DNA from: Sphingomicrobium nitratireducens
GTDB taxonomy: Bacteria; Pseudomonadota; Alphaproteobacteria; Sphingomonadales; Sphingomonadaceae
Direction of reading: 5' to 3'
Length of the DNA: 64,000 nt
Assembly (NCBI RefSeq): GCF_026157035.1
Contig: NZ_JANJZA010000001.1
Span: forward strand, 1,529,001 to 1,593,000
Program-made: the position numbers and the translations under genes
Part shown: piece by piece, positions 1-8,838 of the stretch
Layout: each line of letters opens with the position of its first letter
Numbering within the stretch: the first letter of the stretch is position 1
Notes under the pieces: generated by a model
Told to the model about the DNA's origin: nothing
Databases searched by the model: none
What the model saw: the letters and a program-made list of their open reading frames with translations, nothing else

Positions 1-269
1 CCGTCGAACAGGCCGACATTGCCGATCACGCGGCCATCGGCCTTCAAGGTGACCATCCAGCCGCCAAAGCCCATCACGATCCACTGGCCGACCGACGAGA
101 CGGTGCGGCGCCACAGGTTTTCGTGGGTCTCGGGCTGGTTGCCGAGGTGGCGATAGACGTCGGGCTTGTCGAGGATCGCCTTGTGCGCGGCAAAATCCTC
201 CGCGACAAAGCCGCGAAGGATCAACCGTTCGGTGTGTAGAACGGGCGCGGGATGGTTCGCCGCGCCCAC
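1..269 (-). CDS. GNAT family N-acetyltransferase, partial (3' end outside window)
   Basis: The 89 visible residues contain the N-terminal pattern of RimJ/RimL-type GNAT enzymes: TERLILRGF near residues 13-21, then a segment on a neighbour's rank or distance and the start of the central beta-sheet (GGWMVTLKADGRVIGNVGLF). These enzymes transfer an acetyl group from acetyl-CoA to an amine; the substrate is not predictable. The chosen GTG start lies 4 bases after the rpmE stop codon, so the two genes are probably cotranscribed. There is no clear Shine-Dalgarno sequence, so an upstream start inside rpmE is possible. The acetyl-CoA binding loop lies beyond the window edge. Confidence 0.75.
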   Translation of the reverse strand, partial: MGAANHPAPVLHTERLILRGFVAEDFAAHKAILDKPDVYRHLGNQPETHENLWRRTVSSVGQWIVMGFGGWMVTLKADGRVIGNVGLFD

Positions 270-273
270 CCGA

Positions 274-501
274 TTACTTGGTCTTGAGCGTCAGGCCGCC
301 GAAACGCTTGTTGAAGCGCTCGACCTGGCCACCCTGCGCCGCCTGGCGGGTGCCGCCAGTCCAGGCCGGGTGCGACTTGGGATCGATGTCGAGGTGCATC
401 GTGTCACCTTCCTTGCCCCAGGTCGACTTGGTCTGGAACTTGGTCCCGTCGGTCATTTCGACGGTGATCAGGTGGTACTCGGGATGCGTGTCTTTTTTCA
501 T
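274..501 (-). CDS. rpmE: 50S ribosomal protein L31
   Basis: 75 residues matching bacterial L31 throughout ([10 protein letters not shown] at the start, FNKRFGG near the C-terminus). L31 sits on the large subunit and helps bridge it to the small subunit. The protein has no cysteines, so it is the zinc-free (C-minus) form. The start is fixed by AGGAAAAGACA directly upstream of the ATG. In sphingomonads rpmE often lies close to fabZ; here the B12 uptake operon separates the two. Confidence 0.95.
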   Translation of the reverse strand: MKKDTHPEYHLITVEMTDGTKFQTKSTWGKEGDTMHLDIDPKSHPAWTGGTRQAAQGGQVERFNKRFGGLTLKTK

Positions 502-620
502 TGTCTTTTCCTGTGCTTGGACTGGTTTCCGACCAGCCCTGGAAATGGTCGAAGCGCGCCCTAGCGAAGCCTCGACTGCTTGACAAGCAAAAGCTGCCCC
601 GCCACCGAGCCCAAAGGACC

Positions 621-735
621 CAGGTTCCGGCCGTGTAATGCGGCCGGCGAAGAGGGAAGCCGGTGGAAAACCGGCGCTGTGCCCGCAACTGTGACCCGAA
701 GCAACGCGCCTTCGGGGAGCCAGATACCGGCCAGG
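621..735 (+). promoter_or_regulatory. Cobalamin (adenosylcobalamin-type) riboswitch
   Basis: The conserved cobalamin aptamer core is visible: a GGGAAGCCGGTGGAAAACCGG segment at about 653-674, then GCTGTGCCCGCAACTGTGA at about 676-693, and a B12-box-like GGAGCCAGATACCGGCC at 716-732. It lies 107 bases upstream of the btuB start, on the same strand. Riboswitches of this class repress B12 uptake genes when cobalamin is abundant. The aptamer boundaries are approximate. Confidence 0.93.
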
Positions 736-810
736 GTCCGTCGTCCGTCTTCGTTGCCGGGACCAGCGGCGGGGCGTGGATCGGTTCGCCCACACCGGGC
801 GGCCTTCCGC

Positions 811-827
811 CGTGACGACGTGTCACG
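811..827 (+). promoter_or_regulatory. Inverted repeat next to the btuB ribosome binding site
   Basis: CGTGAC-GACGT-GTCACG is a perfect 6-bp stem with a 5-base loop. It ends five bases before the AAGGAAA ribosome binding site of btuB (832-838). Its position between the aptamer and the start codon makes it a candidate part of the riboswitch expression platform. No T-run follows it, so translational control is more likely than termination. This is inference from position and pairing. Confidence 0.5.
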
Positions 828-841
828 ACAGAAGGAAACCG

Positions 842-2650
842 ATGGAACTGCCTCCTCCACCGCCTGCGATCGAACAGCCGATCCTCGTTACCGCGAGCCG
901 CGCGCCCGTCACTGCCGACGAGACGAGCGATGCCGTCTCGCTGCTCGAGGCAGACCTTGTCGAAGCGCTTGGCGAACCGCGCATCGCGCCCCTGCTCGCC
1001 TTGTTGCCCTCGGTCGCACTGGCCGAGGCCGGTCCCGCCGGCTCGCAGGCGCAGATGCGCATTCGCGGCGCGGAGGCCAATCACAGCCTCCTTTTCATCG
1101 ATGGCATCAAGGCCAATGATCCCGCCGCTGGCAACGAAGCTCGGTTCGAACTCCTGTCCGCTGCACTCGGCGACACGGTTGAGCTGGTGCGCGGACCGCA
1201 GTCGGCCTTGTGGGGTTCCGAAGCAATCGGCGGCGTCGTCGCGCTGAGGAGCGATCCGGGCCGCACCGGCCTGTCGGCGATCGCCGAGTGGGGCAGTGAC
1301 GACGATCGCCGCCTGGGCGCACGCCTGGCCGTGCACGGCCTCGTGGCCGAGGTCGGCGTGCAGGGGTCGAACGGCATCGACAGTTTCGGCGCGGATGGCG
1401 AGCGCGACGGCTACGACCTCGCCAGCGCGCGGCTGGCGGGGCGCTGGAGCTTGGCACCGGGCTGGACGCTCGATGCCGCGGGCTTCGCCGTCTCGGGCAC
1501 GAGCGAATATGACGGCTTCGACCCTGTCACCTTTTTGCGCGCCGACACGCTCGACGAGACCGACAACAAGCTCGCGGCGGGCAGGCTCGGCGTCATGTGG
1601 AAGGGCGAGCGCGTGACGTTCAGCACCGGCGCCGGGCATCTCGCCTCGCGCAACGTCAACCGCCTCGCCGACGCCGAAATCAATCGCACCAGGGCTTCGC
1701 GCAGCTTCGCCGACCTGCAGGCGGGTATCGATCTTGGCGCCCACAGCTTGACGCTGGCCGCCGACTACGAAGCCGAGACGTTCAAGGCGCGCGATGTCGC
1801 CTATGGCGGGTTCACCGATCAGAAGCAGCAGCGCGACCGGCTCGGGCTGGTCGCAGAATGGCGATTCTCTGCGGGCAAGTTGTCAGGCGATGCGGCGATC
1901 CGCCACGACCTGTTCGAGGACTTCGCCGATGCGACCAGCCTGTCGGCCGGGCTCCTCTGGAAAGCGAGCGAACGGGTGGCGCTGTTCGCCAATGCCGGCG
2001 AGGGCATCGCGCAACCCACCTTCTACGACCTGCACGGCTTCTTCCCGGGCAGTTTCGTGGGTAATCCCGATCTGGCTCCAGAGCACGCGCGTGGGTTCGA
2101 CCTCGGCGTGCGTTACGCGGGCACGATCCGCATGGAAGCGACCGTGTTCGCGCAGTGGCTCGAGGACGAGATCGTCGATGTGTTCGATCCCTCGACCTTC
2201 CTGTCCTCGACGGCCAACGGGACCGGCAAGAGCCGCCGCAAGGGTGTCGAGGTCGAAGCGGTCATTCCCCTGGGCGGCATGGCCGAACTGTCCGCCAACT
2301 ATTCCTATCTCGATGCCGAGCAGCCCGCGGCCGATGGCCTGGTCAAGGAAACGCGCCGACCGCGTCATCGCGGCGCGGTGACGTTGCACGGGACGGCCGG
2401 ACGGCTGCGCTATGGCGCGAGCCTCGCGCTCACGGGCAAGCGGATCGATACCGATTTCGACCTGTTCCCGGCGCAGCAAGTGACGCTCGACTCCTATGCG
2501 CTGGCGTCCGCGCGGCTGGCCTACCGTCTCGGAAAGCGCATCGACCTGTCGCTGCGCGTCAGCAACGCGTTTGACGCCGATTACCAGGACGTGGTCGGCT
2601 ATCACACGCGTGGAAGGAGCGCCCATGTCGGGCTTGTCCTTCGCCCTTAG
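842..2650 (+). CDS. btuB: TonB-dependent vitamin B12 receptor
   Basis: 602 residues. Features of an outer-membrane cobalamin receptor: a TonB-box-like ILVTASRAP at residues 14-22; a plug domain with RIRGAEANHSLLFIDG and LVRGPQSALWGSEAIGG; then a 22-strand-type barrel with many alternating aromatic segments. The ATG is set by AAGGAAA seven bases upstream, and the gene follows a cobalamin riboswitch and precedes btuF, btuC and btuD. The predicted N-terminus begins MELPPPPPAIEQP and has no hydrophobic signal peptide, which is abnormal for an outer-membrane protein. No alternative upstream start restores one. The C-terminal residue is proline, not the usual aromatic residue. Confidence 0.88.
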   Translation: MELPPPPPAIEQPILVTASRAPVTADETSDAVSLLEADLVEALGEPRIAPLLALLPSVALAEAGPAGSQAQMRIRGAEANHSLLFIDGIKANDPAAGNEARFELLSAALGDTVELVRGPQSALWGSEAIGGVVALRSDPGRTGLSAIAEWGSDDDRRLGARLAVHGLVAEVGVQGSNGIDSFGADGERDGYDLASARLAGRWSLAPGWTLDAAGFAVSGTSEYDGFDPVTFLRADTLDETDNKLAAGRLGVMWKGERVTFSTGAGHLASRNVNRLADAEINRTRASRSFADLQAGIDLGAHSLTLAADYEAETFKARDVAYGGFTDQKQQRDRLGLVAEWRFSAGKLSGDAAIRHDLFEDFADATSLSAGLLWKASERVALFANAGEGIAQPTFYDLHGFFPGSFVGNPDLAPEHARGFDLGVRYAGTIRMEATVFAQWLEDEIVDVFDPSTFLSSTANGTGKSRRKGVEVEAVIPLGGMAELSANYSYLDAEQPAADGLVKETRRPRHRGAVTLHGTAGRLRYGASLALTGKRIDTDFDLFPAQQVTLDSYALASARLAYRLGKRIDLSLRVSNAFDADYQDVVGYHTRGRSAHVGLVLRP

Positions 2651-3365
2651 CCTTGTGGCCGCCAGCGGGCTGCGCGTCGCTTCCGCGGACCTGTGCGCTG
2701 ACGAATATGCGCTGCTGTTCGTCCCGCGCGCGCAGCTGGTGAGCGTGTCGCATCTGTCGCACGATCCGCACGAGACGAGGCTGTCGAAAGGCGCCCGGGC
2801 CATTCCCGCCAATGACGGGCGGATCGAGACGCTCCTGTCCCATGAACCCGATCTCGTCATCACCACGCGCGCGCCGGGTGAGACCATGCGCCGCATCGCG
2901 CAGCATAAGGGCATCCGCATTCTGCAATTGCCCTACGCCGCTTATCCCGACGCGGTAGAAGCTAATGTGAGGACAGTGGCTCGGGCGGTGGGCGCGCCCG
3001 GCGCGGCATCGGCCTGGATCAAGCGGCTGGGCAGCTATCGGCGCAGACCACCTGCTGAGGGCGGAACTGTCCTGTGGGTCGATGCGGCAGGCGTCGGCTC
3101 GACGCTCGCCGCGCCGTGGCTGTCGCTTGCCGGATTCACTCCCGTCCCAGTGCCCCAAGGGCGCGGGCGGATCGAGGCGGTGCTGACGACTAAGGCCGAT
3201 CGGCTGCTGGTGAGCGACTACCGCCGCGGACAATATTCGCGCTCGAGCGACTGGATGCGTCATCCGCTGTTGAGGAAGCGCGCGCTTCCCGTCACCCGCA
3301 TCGATGGACGTGCGACCACCTGCGGCGGCCCGCTGATGCTCGATCTCGTCGAGGCGCTGCGATGA
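2625..3365 (+). CDS. btuF: Cobalamin ABC transporter substrate-binding protein
   Basis: 246 residues with a Sec signal peptide (about 1-20, ending in VASA). The body has the BtuF/FepB two-lobe helical-backbone pattern: an HDPHETR-like first-lobe loop, EPDLVITT, and a C-terminal lobe with WVDAAGVGS and a closing TCGGPLMLDLVEAL. It would capture B12 in the periplasm and deliver it to BtuC. The ATG has AAGGAG at 2613-2618 and overlaps the end of btuB by 26 bases. The stop overlaps btuC, so the genes are translationally coupled. Confidence 0.85.
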   Translation: MSGLSFALSLVAASGLRVASADLCADEYALLFVPRAQLVSVSHLSHDPHETRLSKGARAIPANDGRIETLLSHEPDLVITTRAPGETMRRIAQHKGIRILQLPYAAYPDAVEANVRTVARAVGAPGAASAWIKRLGSYRRRPPAEGGTVLWVDAAGVGSTLAAPWLSLAGFTPVPVPQGRGRIEAVLTTKADRLLVSDYRRGQYSRSSDWMRHPLLRKRALPVTRIDGRATTCGGPLMLDLVEALR

Positions 3366-4318
3366 ACCGCTGGTGGCTCCTTCCCGGCTTCGCACTGCTG
3401 TTCGCGGTCCACCTCGCGGTGCCGCTCGCGCCGCTCGACGCGCTCGATCCCGAAACGGCGCGGCTGATCCTCGTCGAGTTGCGCCTGCCGCGCACGCTGC
3501 TCGCGATCGGTTACGGCCTGTCGCTCGGCATGGCGGGCGCGGCCTTGCAGGCGATCTTCGCCAACCCCCTCGCCTCGCCCGACATTACCGGCGCGGCCTC
3601 GGGCGGCGCGCTCGGCGCGGTCACGGTCGCTTATGTCTTCGGCCTCTCGGGCGCGGTGGCGATGGCGGCGGGCGGCGCCGTTGGCGCGGGCCTTGCGCTC
3701 GCTCTGCTGTTCGTCGTTGCCGGGCGCAACGCCCCGCCTGCGCGGCTGCTCCTGGGCGGGCTCGCCATCGCGCTGGCGGCGGGGTCGGCGACCGCCTTGC
3801 TCCTCGCACTCGCCCCGTCACCCTTCGCCTTCTACGAAATGTGGCGCTGGCTGATGGGGAGCCTCGCCGACCGCTCGCTGCCGCAGGCCGCCGCCGCGCT
3901 CGTTCCGGCGCTTAGTGCCTGCGCGCTCCTGTGGCGCGGCCGAAAGGCGTACGACCTCATCGCGCTCGGGGATGACGTCAGTGCTTCGCTCGGCATCGAT
4001 CCGCGCCGTCTCGCCACCCGCGCCATGGTGCTCGCCGCCATCGCGACCGGCGCCTGCGTCGCCCTGTGCGGCGCGATCGGATTCGTCGGGCTCGTCGCGC
4101 CGATCGCGGCGCGCGCGCTCGTGCGGGGGCATCCGGGGCGCGCGATATTGCCGGCAGGCGTCCTCGGCGCGCTGCTGCTGATGGGCGCCGACCTCCTTGT
4201 CCGCTTCGCGCCCGCGGGCCGGGAAATCCCGGTCGGGGTGGTCACCAGCCTGATCGGGACGCCGCTCTTCATCCTCGTACTGCTGCGCGCGCGCGGCATG
4301 GCAGGAGGCCTGCGATGA
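3362..4318 (+). CDS. btuC: Cobalamin ABC transporter permease (FecCD family)
   Basis: 318 residues, almost entirely hydrophobic with about 8-10 membrane segments, as expected for BtuC. Typical family sequences are present: LRLPRTLLAIGYGLSLGMAG near residues 41-60, NPLASPDITGAASGGALG near 68-85, and the cytoplasmic coupling region GFVGLVAP with an R-x-hh-G-x-hh-GHP-like helix. It forms the inner-membrane channel for cobalamin. It overlaps btuF by four bases (ATGA) and btuD by four bases. Confidence 0.9.
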   Translation: MNRWWLLPGFALLFAVHLAVPLAPLDALDPETARLILVELRLPRTLLAIGYGLSLGMAGAALQAIFANPLASPDITGAASGGALGAVTVAYVFGLSGAVAMAAGGAVGAGLALALLFVVAGRNAPPARLLLGGLAIALAAGSATALLLALAPSPFAFYEMWRWLMGSLADRSLPQAAAALVPALSACALLWRGRKAYDLIALGDDVSASLGIDPRRLATRAMVLAAIATGACVALCGAIGFVGLVAPIAARALVRGHPGRAILPAGVLGALLLMGADLLVRFAPAGREIPVGVVTSLIGTPLFILVLLRARGMAGGLR

Positions 4319-5010
4319 GCGCGACCTTCGCCGACCTCGCGGTGTCCGGCCGCCTCACGACGACCAGCCTGTCACTCGACCCCGGCGCGTTCGTCGCGCT
4401 GATCGGGCCCAATGGTAGCGGCAAGACGAGCCTGCTGCGCGCGATGGCCGGCGTGGATGGTACTGCCAGCGCACGGACGATCGCCGGCAATGCGCTCGAA
4501 GCAATGGGCACGGCCGCCCGCGCGAACACGATCGGATTGTTGCCCGCGAGCCGGATGCTGGCGTGGCCGATCCCGGTCCGCGACCTGCTCGCGCTTGCGC
4601 CGGTCGCGCCGGAAAATGATCAAATCGGCCAGCTGGTCGAACGGCTGGAACTCGCGTCGCTGCTCGACCGTCCGGCGAGCCACCTGTCTACCGGCGAGCG
4701 GGCGCGAGTCCTGCTTGCGCGCGTGCTGGCGAACGAGCCCGACCTGCTGCTGCTCGACGAGCCGCTCGCCAATCTCGATCCCTATTGGGCGCTCACCATC
4801 CTAGACCTGCTCGCCGAGGAAGCGCGCGGCGGGCGGATGGTGCTGGCGGCGATGCACGACCTGGCGCTCGTCGACCGCTTCCAGCGCGTCGTCCTGATGC
4901 ACGAAGGGCGGCTCGTCGCCGACGGGCCGCCCTCCAGAATATTGGGATGCGAGGCGTTTCGCACCGCGTTTCGCCTCCAGCCCCACGAGGGAGGCTGGCA
5001 ACCCGCCTAA
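4315..5010 (+). CDS. btuD: Cobalamin ABC transporter ATP-binding protein
   Basis: 231 residues. Walker A is GPNGSGKT (about residues 28-35), the ABC signature is [16 protein letters not shown], Walker B is [12 protein letters not shown], and a switch histidine lies in AAMHDLAL. The signature has T in place of the canonical second G, a common variant. It would energise BtuC. The start overlaps the btuC stop (ATGA). The 3' end overlaps the convergent fabZ gene by four bases, so no terminator separates the two operons. Confidence 0.9.
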   Translation: MSATFADLAVSGRLTTTSLSLDPGAFVALIGPNGSGKTSLLRAMAGVDGTASARTIAGNALEAMGTAARANTIGLLPASRMLAWPIPVRDLLALAPVAPENDQIGQLVERLELASLLDRPASHLSTGERARVLLARVLANEPDLLLLDEPLANLDPYWALTILDLLAEEARGGRMVLAAMHDLALVDRFQRVVLMHEGRLVADGPPSRILGCEAFRTAFRLQPHEGGWQPA

Positions 5011-5480
5011 GCCGGCGGGTCCGCGATCATCGCGGTGAACTGAACCTCGCAGGTCGTCTCGCCGTCGACCGACGCCTTGCCTGCAAACTTGCAGATCGAA
5101 CGGCGCATCTGGACGATCTCGACATCGAGCTGGAGCAGGCAGCCCGGTTCGACCGGCTTCCTGAATTTCGCATTCTCGATCGCCATGAAATAGACGAGCT
5201 TGCCCGAGCCGGCGAGATCCATGCTCTCGACCGCGAGCACGCCTGCGGCCTGCGCCAGCGCCTCCACCTGGAGGACGCCGGGCATGATCGGGCGGCCCGG
5301 GAAATGACCCTGGAAGAATTCCTCGTTCATGCTCACCGCCTTGATCGCGGTGATCGATTCGTTCTTCGCGATCCGCTCGACACGGTCGACGAGCAGCATC
5401 GGGTAGCGATGCGGCAGCGCCGCCATCACCCGCGTCACGTCGAGCGGGCCGATGACGGCGTTGTCCTGAGGTTCGCTCAC
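5007..5480 (-). CDS. fabZ: 3-hydroxyacyl-[acyl-carrier-protein] dehydratase
   Basis: 157 residues with a complete hot-dog fold dehydratase: [12 protein letters not shown] at 23-34, and the catalytic histidine H59 and glutamate E73 in [23 protein letters not shown]. It removes water from 3-hydroxyacyl-ACP in fatty acid elongation. It is the last gene of the bamA-skp-fabZ run. In LPS-producing proteobacteria lpxD lies between skp and fabZ, and lpxA follows; neither is present here. Confidence 0.96.
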   Translation of the reverse strand: MSEPQDNAVIGPLDVTRVMAALPHRYPMLLVDRVERIAKNESITAIKAVSMNEEFFQGHFPGRPIMPGVLQVEALAQAAGVLAVESMDLAGSGKLVYFMAIENAKFRKPVEPGCLLQLDVEIVQMRRSICKFAGKASVDGETTCEVQFTAMIADPPA

Positions 5481-5487
5481 GGGTCGC

Positions 5488-6090
5488 TTAGCGGCCGGCG
5501 GGCGGGGTCTGCTGCTGCGCCGGCTGCGCGGGCGCCGGGGCAGTCGTGTTGAGCGTGGTCAGCGTCCGGTTGACCTCGGCCAGCACGTCGTTGGTGATGT
5601 CGACCGCAGGGGCGTGCAGCATCACGGTGCCCGCATCCATCACGATCGTCGCACCGCGGCGGGTCATGACGGCGTTGACGGCCGGCTCGAGCGCCGCGGC
5701 AAACTGCTGCGCGACATAGGAGCGGTTACGCTGGAAAGTCTGCTGGCGCTGCTGGATCTCCTGGGCGGCAGCCTGGCGGCGCTGCTCGAAGGTCTGCGCA
5801 CGCGTCTGCAGCGCCTGGTCGGCCTGCGCGCCCTTGAGCGCGTCGACGGCGGCCTGGATCGCCTTGCCTTCGGTTTCCAGCGGCGTCGCGAGCTGCTGCT
5901 CGCGGTCGCGGATCGCCTTGGCCTGCGCCTCGAGCTGCGCACCTGCGGTCTTGCAGGCGGTGCAGTCGGTCGACACGCGCGACGTGTCGACGACGCCGAT
6001 CGCGGCGGCGGGAAGCGCCTGCGCGGCGGCGGCCGCCGGGAGGGTCATGGCAGTGGCGGCGACAAGCGCCGCAATCATCTTGGTCTTCAT
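5488..6090 (-). CDS. skp: OmpH/Skp family periplasmic chaperone
   Basis: 200 residues. A Sec signal peptide covers about 1-23 (hydrophobic, ending AAAAAQA). The core (about 40-150) is rich in Q, E, A and K with heptad-like spacing, as in the coiled-coil tentacles of Skp. The C-terminus is a disordered A/P/Q-rich tail. Skp holds unfolded outer-membrane proteins on their way to BamA. The start codon shares one base with the bamA stop (TGATG), indicating coupled translation. Two cysteines near residues 43 and 46 (DCTACK) are unusual for Skp. Confidence 0.85.
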   Translation of the reverse strand: MKTKMIAALVAATAMTLPAAAAAQALPAAAIGVVDTSRVSTDCTACKTAGAQLEAQAKAIRDREQQLATPLETEGKAIQAAVDALKGAQADQALQTRAQTFEQRRQAAAQEIQQRQQTFQRNRSYVAQQFAAALEPAVNAVMTRRGATIVMDAGTVMLHAPAVDITNDVLAEVNRTLTTLNTTAPAPAQPAQQQTPPAGR

Positions 6091-8753
6091 CAGAATTGAG
6101 TTCCTACATTGAACGAAAAGAGTTTGGTGTCGTCGCCTTCCTGGCTGACGATCGCCTTGGCGAGATCGATGCGCAGCGGGCCGAACGGGCTGACCCAGTT
6201 GACGCCGACGCCGACCGCGACGCGCGGGCTGGGCGAATTGCCGAGGAAGAATTCGCGGAAGCCCGAGCTGCCGATATAGGCTTCGGGACCGTAGGTGGCG
6301 TTCCCGCAGGTCTCGCCCGGCCCCTTCGTCTCGGGCTGCGCATCAGGGAACGCGTCGCGGCGCGGCGTGCAGATGATGCCGATATTAATCAGCTGCGGGC
6401 TTTCGAGATTCCAGACGGACGCGACGTCGACATAGGCCGACGGACGCAGGCCGAAGCTGCGGACCGCCGCGCTGACCGGGAATTCGACTTCGAGACGGCC
6501 CATGTAATAGGCCTTGCCGCCCAGCGCGTTGTTGGTGCGCGCGGATTCGAAGTTGAGATTGCCCTCGATGTCGTACGGCACGCGCTGGACCCGCGGACCG
6601 ATGCCGCGAATGTCGAAGCCGCGTACGTTGGGACCGAAGAAACGGTCGGTCAGGCGGATATCGTCGAGACCCGCGACGCCGTTGTCCTCGAGCGGGTGGA
6701 TGTAGCCGCCCTGCGCGTTGATCGAGAGGATGAAGTTGGCGGGCAGTCGGAAATATTTCGTCGCATCGGCCACGGTGCGAAGATATTTCACGTCGCCGCC
6801 GAGCCCGGCGAAATCCTGGCTAATCTGGGCGCGCAAGCCGCGGGTCGCACGGATGCCGTCGGTGTTGTTGAACCCGAGCGAGTAGCCGATCGACGAGGTC
6901 AGCCGCGAACCGAGTTCGTTACACAGGAACGCGCCGGCCTTGAGCGGATCGCACTCGAAATCGTCGAACACGCCGTTGGCGACGTTCGGGAAGTTGGGAT
7001 CGTTGGCATCGAGCGCAAGACCGTCGGTGAAGAAGACGTCGCGGTCGAGCGTGATATCGTCGAGCACGAGGCGATAGCGCATGCCCGCCGACAGATATTC
7101 GGTGACCGGGAAGCCGACGCGCAGGCCGCCGCCGGTCGACACCTGCTTGTAGGTCGTGCGACGATCGTTCCCGACGAAGCGGAAGCTGTTGTAATCGCGG
7201 CGATAGAGGTCGCCCCCGAGCAGGATGTTGCGTCCGCCCAGATAGGGCTCGACGAAACCAAGCTGCACCGACTTGGTGTAGCGCGACCAGTTGACGCCGG
7301 CCGACAATTGCTGGCCCTTGCCCATGAAGTTGCGCTGCGCGATCGAGGCTGCGACCACGAACCGCTCGATGCTCGAGTAGCCGGCAGAAAGCTGGAGTTC
7401 GCCGGTCGCCTTCTCGTCGACGTCGACGGTCAGCGCGACACGGTCCTCGCCGACCGGGGTCTGCTTGATCTCGAGCTCTTCCTGGAAGTAGCCGAGACCC
7501 TTGATGCGGTCCTCGGAGCGCTTGATCTGCTGGGCGTTGAACGGGTCGCCTTCGGCGAGGCGCAGTTCGCGACGAATCACCGCATCGCGCGTGACCGTGT
7601 TGCCCTGGATGTCGACGCGGTCGATGTAGACGCGCGGAGTCCCCTCGATCTCAAAGGTGATCGAGACCGTCTTTTCCTCGGCGTCACGGTAATATTTCGG
7701 ATTGACCTGGGCGAACGCATAGCCGCGCAGGCCGGCGATCTCGGTGAAGCGGTTGACGGTGTTCTCGACCGCTTCCGCGTCGAACCAGTCGCCTTCGGTA
7801 AGGCCGACAGCGGCCTCGAGACGCTCTTCGGCGAGATCGCGAATGTCGCTTTCCACGTCGAGCGTTCCGAACTTGTAGCGCGGCCCTTCCTCGATCACGA
7901 AGGTGATGACGAAGTCCTCGCGGTCGGGCGTCAGTTCCGCCAGCGCGTTGACGACGCGGAAATCGGCATAGCCCTGGGTCAGGTAGAAGGCGCGCAGCTT
8001 CTGCTGGTCGGCGGCGAGACGGTCGGCGTCGTAGGCGTCGTTGGACTTCATGAAGCCCAGGAAACCACCGGATTCGCGGCTGAAGATTTCCTTCTGGAGC
8101 TTGCCGCCCGAGAAGGCGTCGTTGCCGATGAAGTTGATCTGGCGGATTTTCGACTTGGCGCCTTCGCTGATCTCGAAGATCAGGTCGACGCGGTTCTGGT
8201 CGAGTTCGACGATCTTGGGTTCGACGACCGCGGCGAAGCGGCCCTCGCGCTTGTAGAGCTCGATGATCCGGTCGACGTCGGCGCGGACCTTGGTGCGGGT
8301 GAAGATCTGGCGCGGCGCGAGGCGGATTTCCGGCTCGATCTTGTCGTCCTTGAGCTTCTTGTTGCCCTCGATGACGATGCGGTTGATGACCGGGTTTTCC
8401 TGCACCGCCACGACGATGTTCCCGGTGTCGGCGCCGGTGATGACGACGTCGGCGAAAAGCTCGGTGTCGTACAGTTTCTTGAGCGCCGCATCGAGGTCGC
8501 GCGCGGTGTAGGTCTGGCCGGGCTGGAGGCCCGAATAGCTCAGCACGGTCTCGCGTTCGATACGCTCGGCACCGGTGACGAGGAGCGAACGGATCTGCCC
8601 TTCCCGGGCGACCACGGGCTGCGCGGTCGCGGTCGGCGCGGTCGCGTCGACTTCCTGCGCCAGCGCCGGCGTTACTGCGATCCCGCCCAGGATGGTTCCC
8701 ACGAGCAGCCCCGCGCCTGCACGGCGCACTCGGTTGAAATTGTTCAGATTCAC
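6090..8753 (-). CDS. bamA: Outer membrane protein assembly factor BamA
   Basis: 887 residues from a GTG start with GGGCGGGAA upstream. A signal peptide ends at about residue 32 (ALA/Q). Five POTRA repeats occupy about 45-430, followed by the Omp85 barrel, which ends in a C-terminal phenylalanine (FNVGTQF) as required for barrel recognition. It is the core of the BAM complex that inserts outer-membrane proteins. It lies downstream of rseP and upstream of skp, as in most proteobacteria. A longer frame starting at 8846 has no support from a ribosome binding site or signal peptide. Confidence 0.95.
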   Translation of the reverse strand: MNLNNFNRVRRAGAGLLVGTILGGIAVTPALAQEVDATAPTATAQPVVAREGQIRSLLVTGAERIERETVLSYSGLQPGQTYTARDLDAALKKLYDTELFADVVITGADTGNIVVAVQENPVINRIVIEGNKKLKDDKIEPEIRLAPRQIFTRTKVRADVDRIIELYKREGRFAAVVEPKIVELDQNRVDLIFEISEGAKSKIRQINFIGNDAFSGGKLQKEIFSRESGGFLGFMKSNDAYDADRLAADQQKLRAFYLTQGYADFRVVNALAELTPDREDFVITFVIEEGPRYKFGTLDVESDIRDLAEERLEAAVGLTEGDWFDAEAVENTVNRFTEIAGLRGYAFAQVNPKYYRDAEEKTVSITFEIEGTPRVYIDRVDIQGNTVTRDAVIRRELRLAEGDPFNAQQIKRSEDRIKGLGYFQEELEIKQTPVGEDRVALTVDVDEKATGELQLSAGYSSIERFVVAASIAQRNFMGKGQQLSAGVNWSRYTKSVQLGFVEPYLGGRNILLGGDLYRRDYNSFRFVGNDRRTTYKQVSTGGGLRVGFPVTEYLSAGMRYRLVLDDITLDRDVFFTDGLALDANDPNFPNVANGVFDDFECDPLKAGAFLCNELGSRLTSSIGYSLGFNNTDGIRATRGLRAQISQDFAGLGGDVKYLRTVADATKYFRLPANFILSINAQGGYIHPLEDNGVAGLDDIRLTDRFFGPNVRGFDIRGIGPRVQRVPYDIEGNLNFESARTNNALGGKAYYMGRLEVEFPVSAAVRSFGLRPSAYVDVASVWNLESPQLINIGIICTPRRDAFPDAQPETKGPGETCGNATYGPEAYIGSSGFREFFLGNSPSPRVAVGVGVNWVSPFGPLRIDLAKAIVSQEGDDTKLFSFNVGTQF

Positions 8754-8838
8754 GCGTTCCCGCCCTTTTGCTGAATTGATCCGGGCCGCGCGCGGCGCGC
8801 CCCTTGAATTGCGTAGTGCCTCACCTGCCTCAATGTGC

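Noticed and set aside
6096-8774. 892-codon open frame on the plus strand
   Set aside because: It is antisense to bamA over its full length, rich in D, E, R and A from codon shadowing, and has no family pattern.
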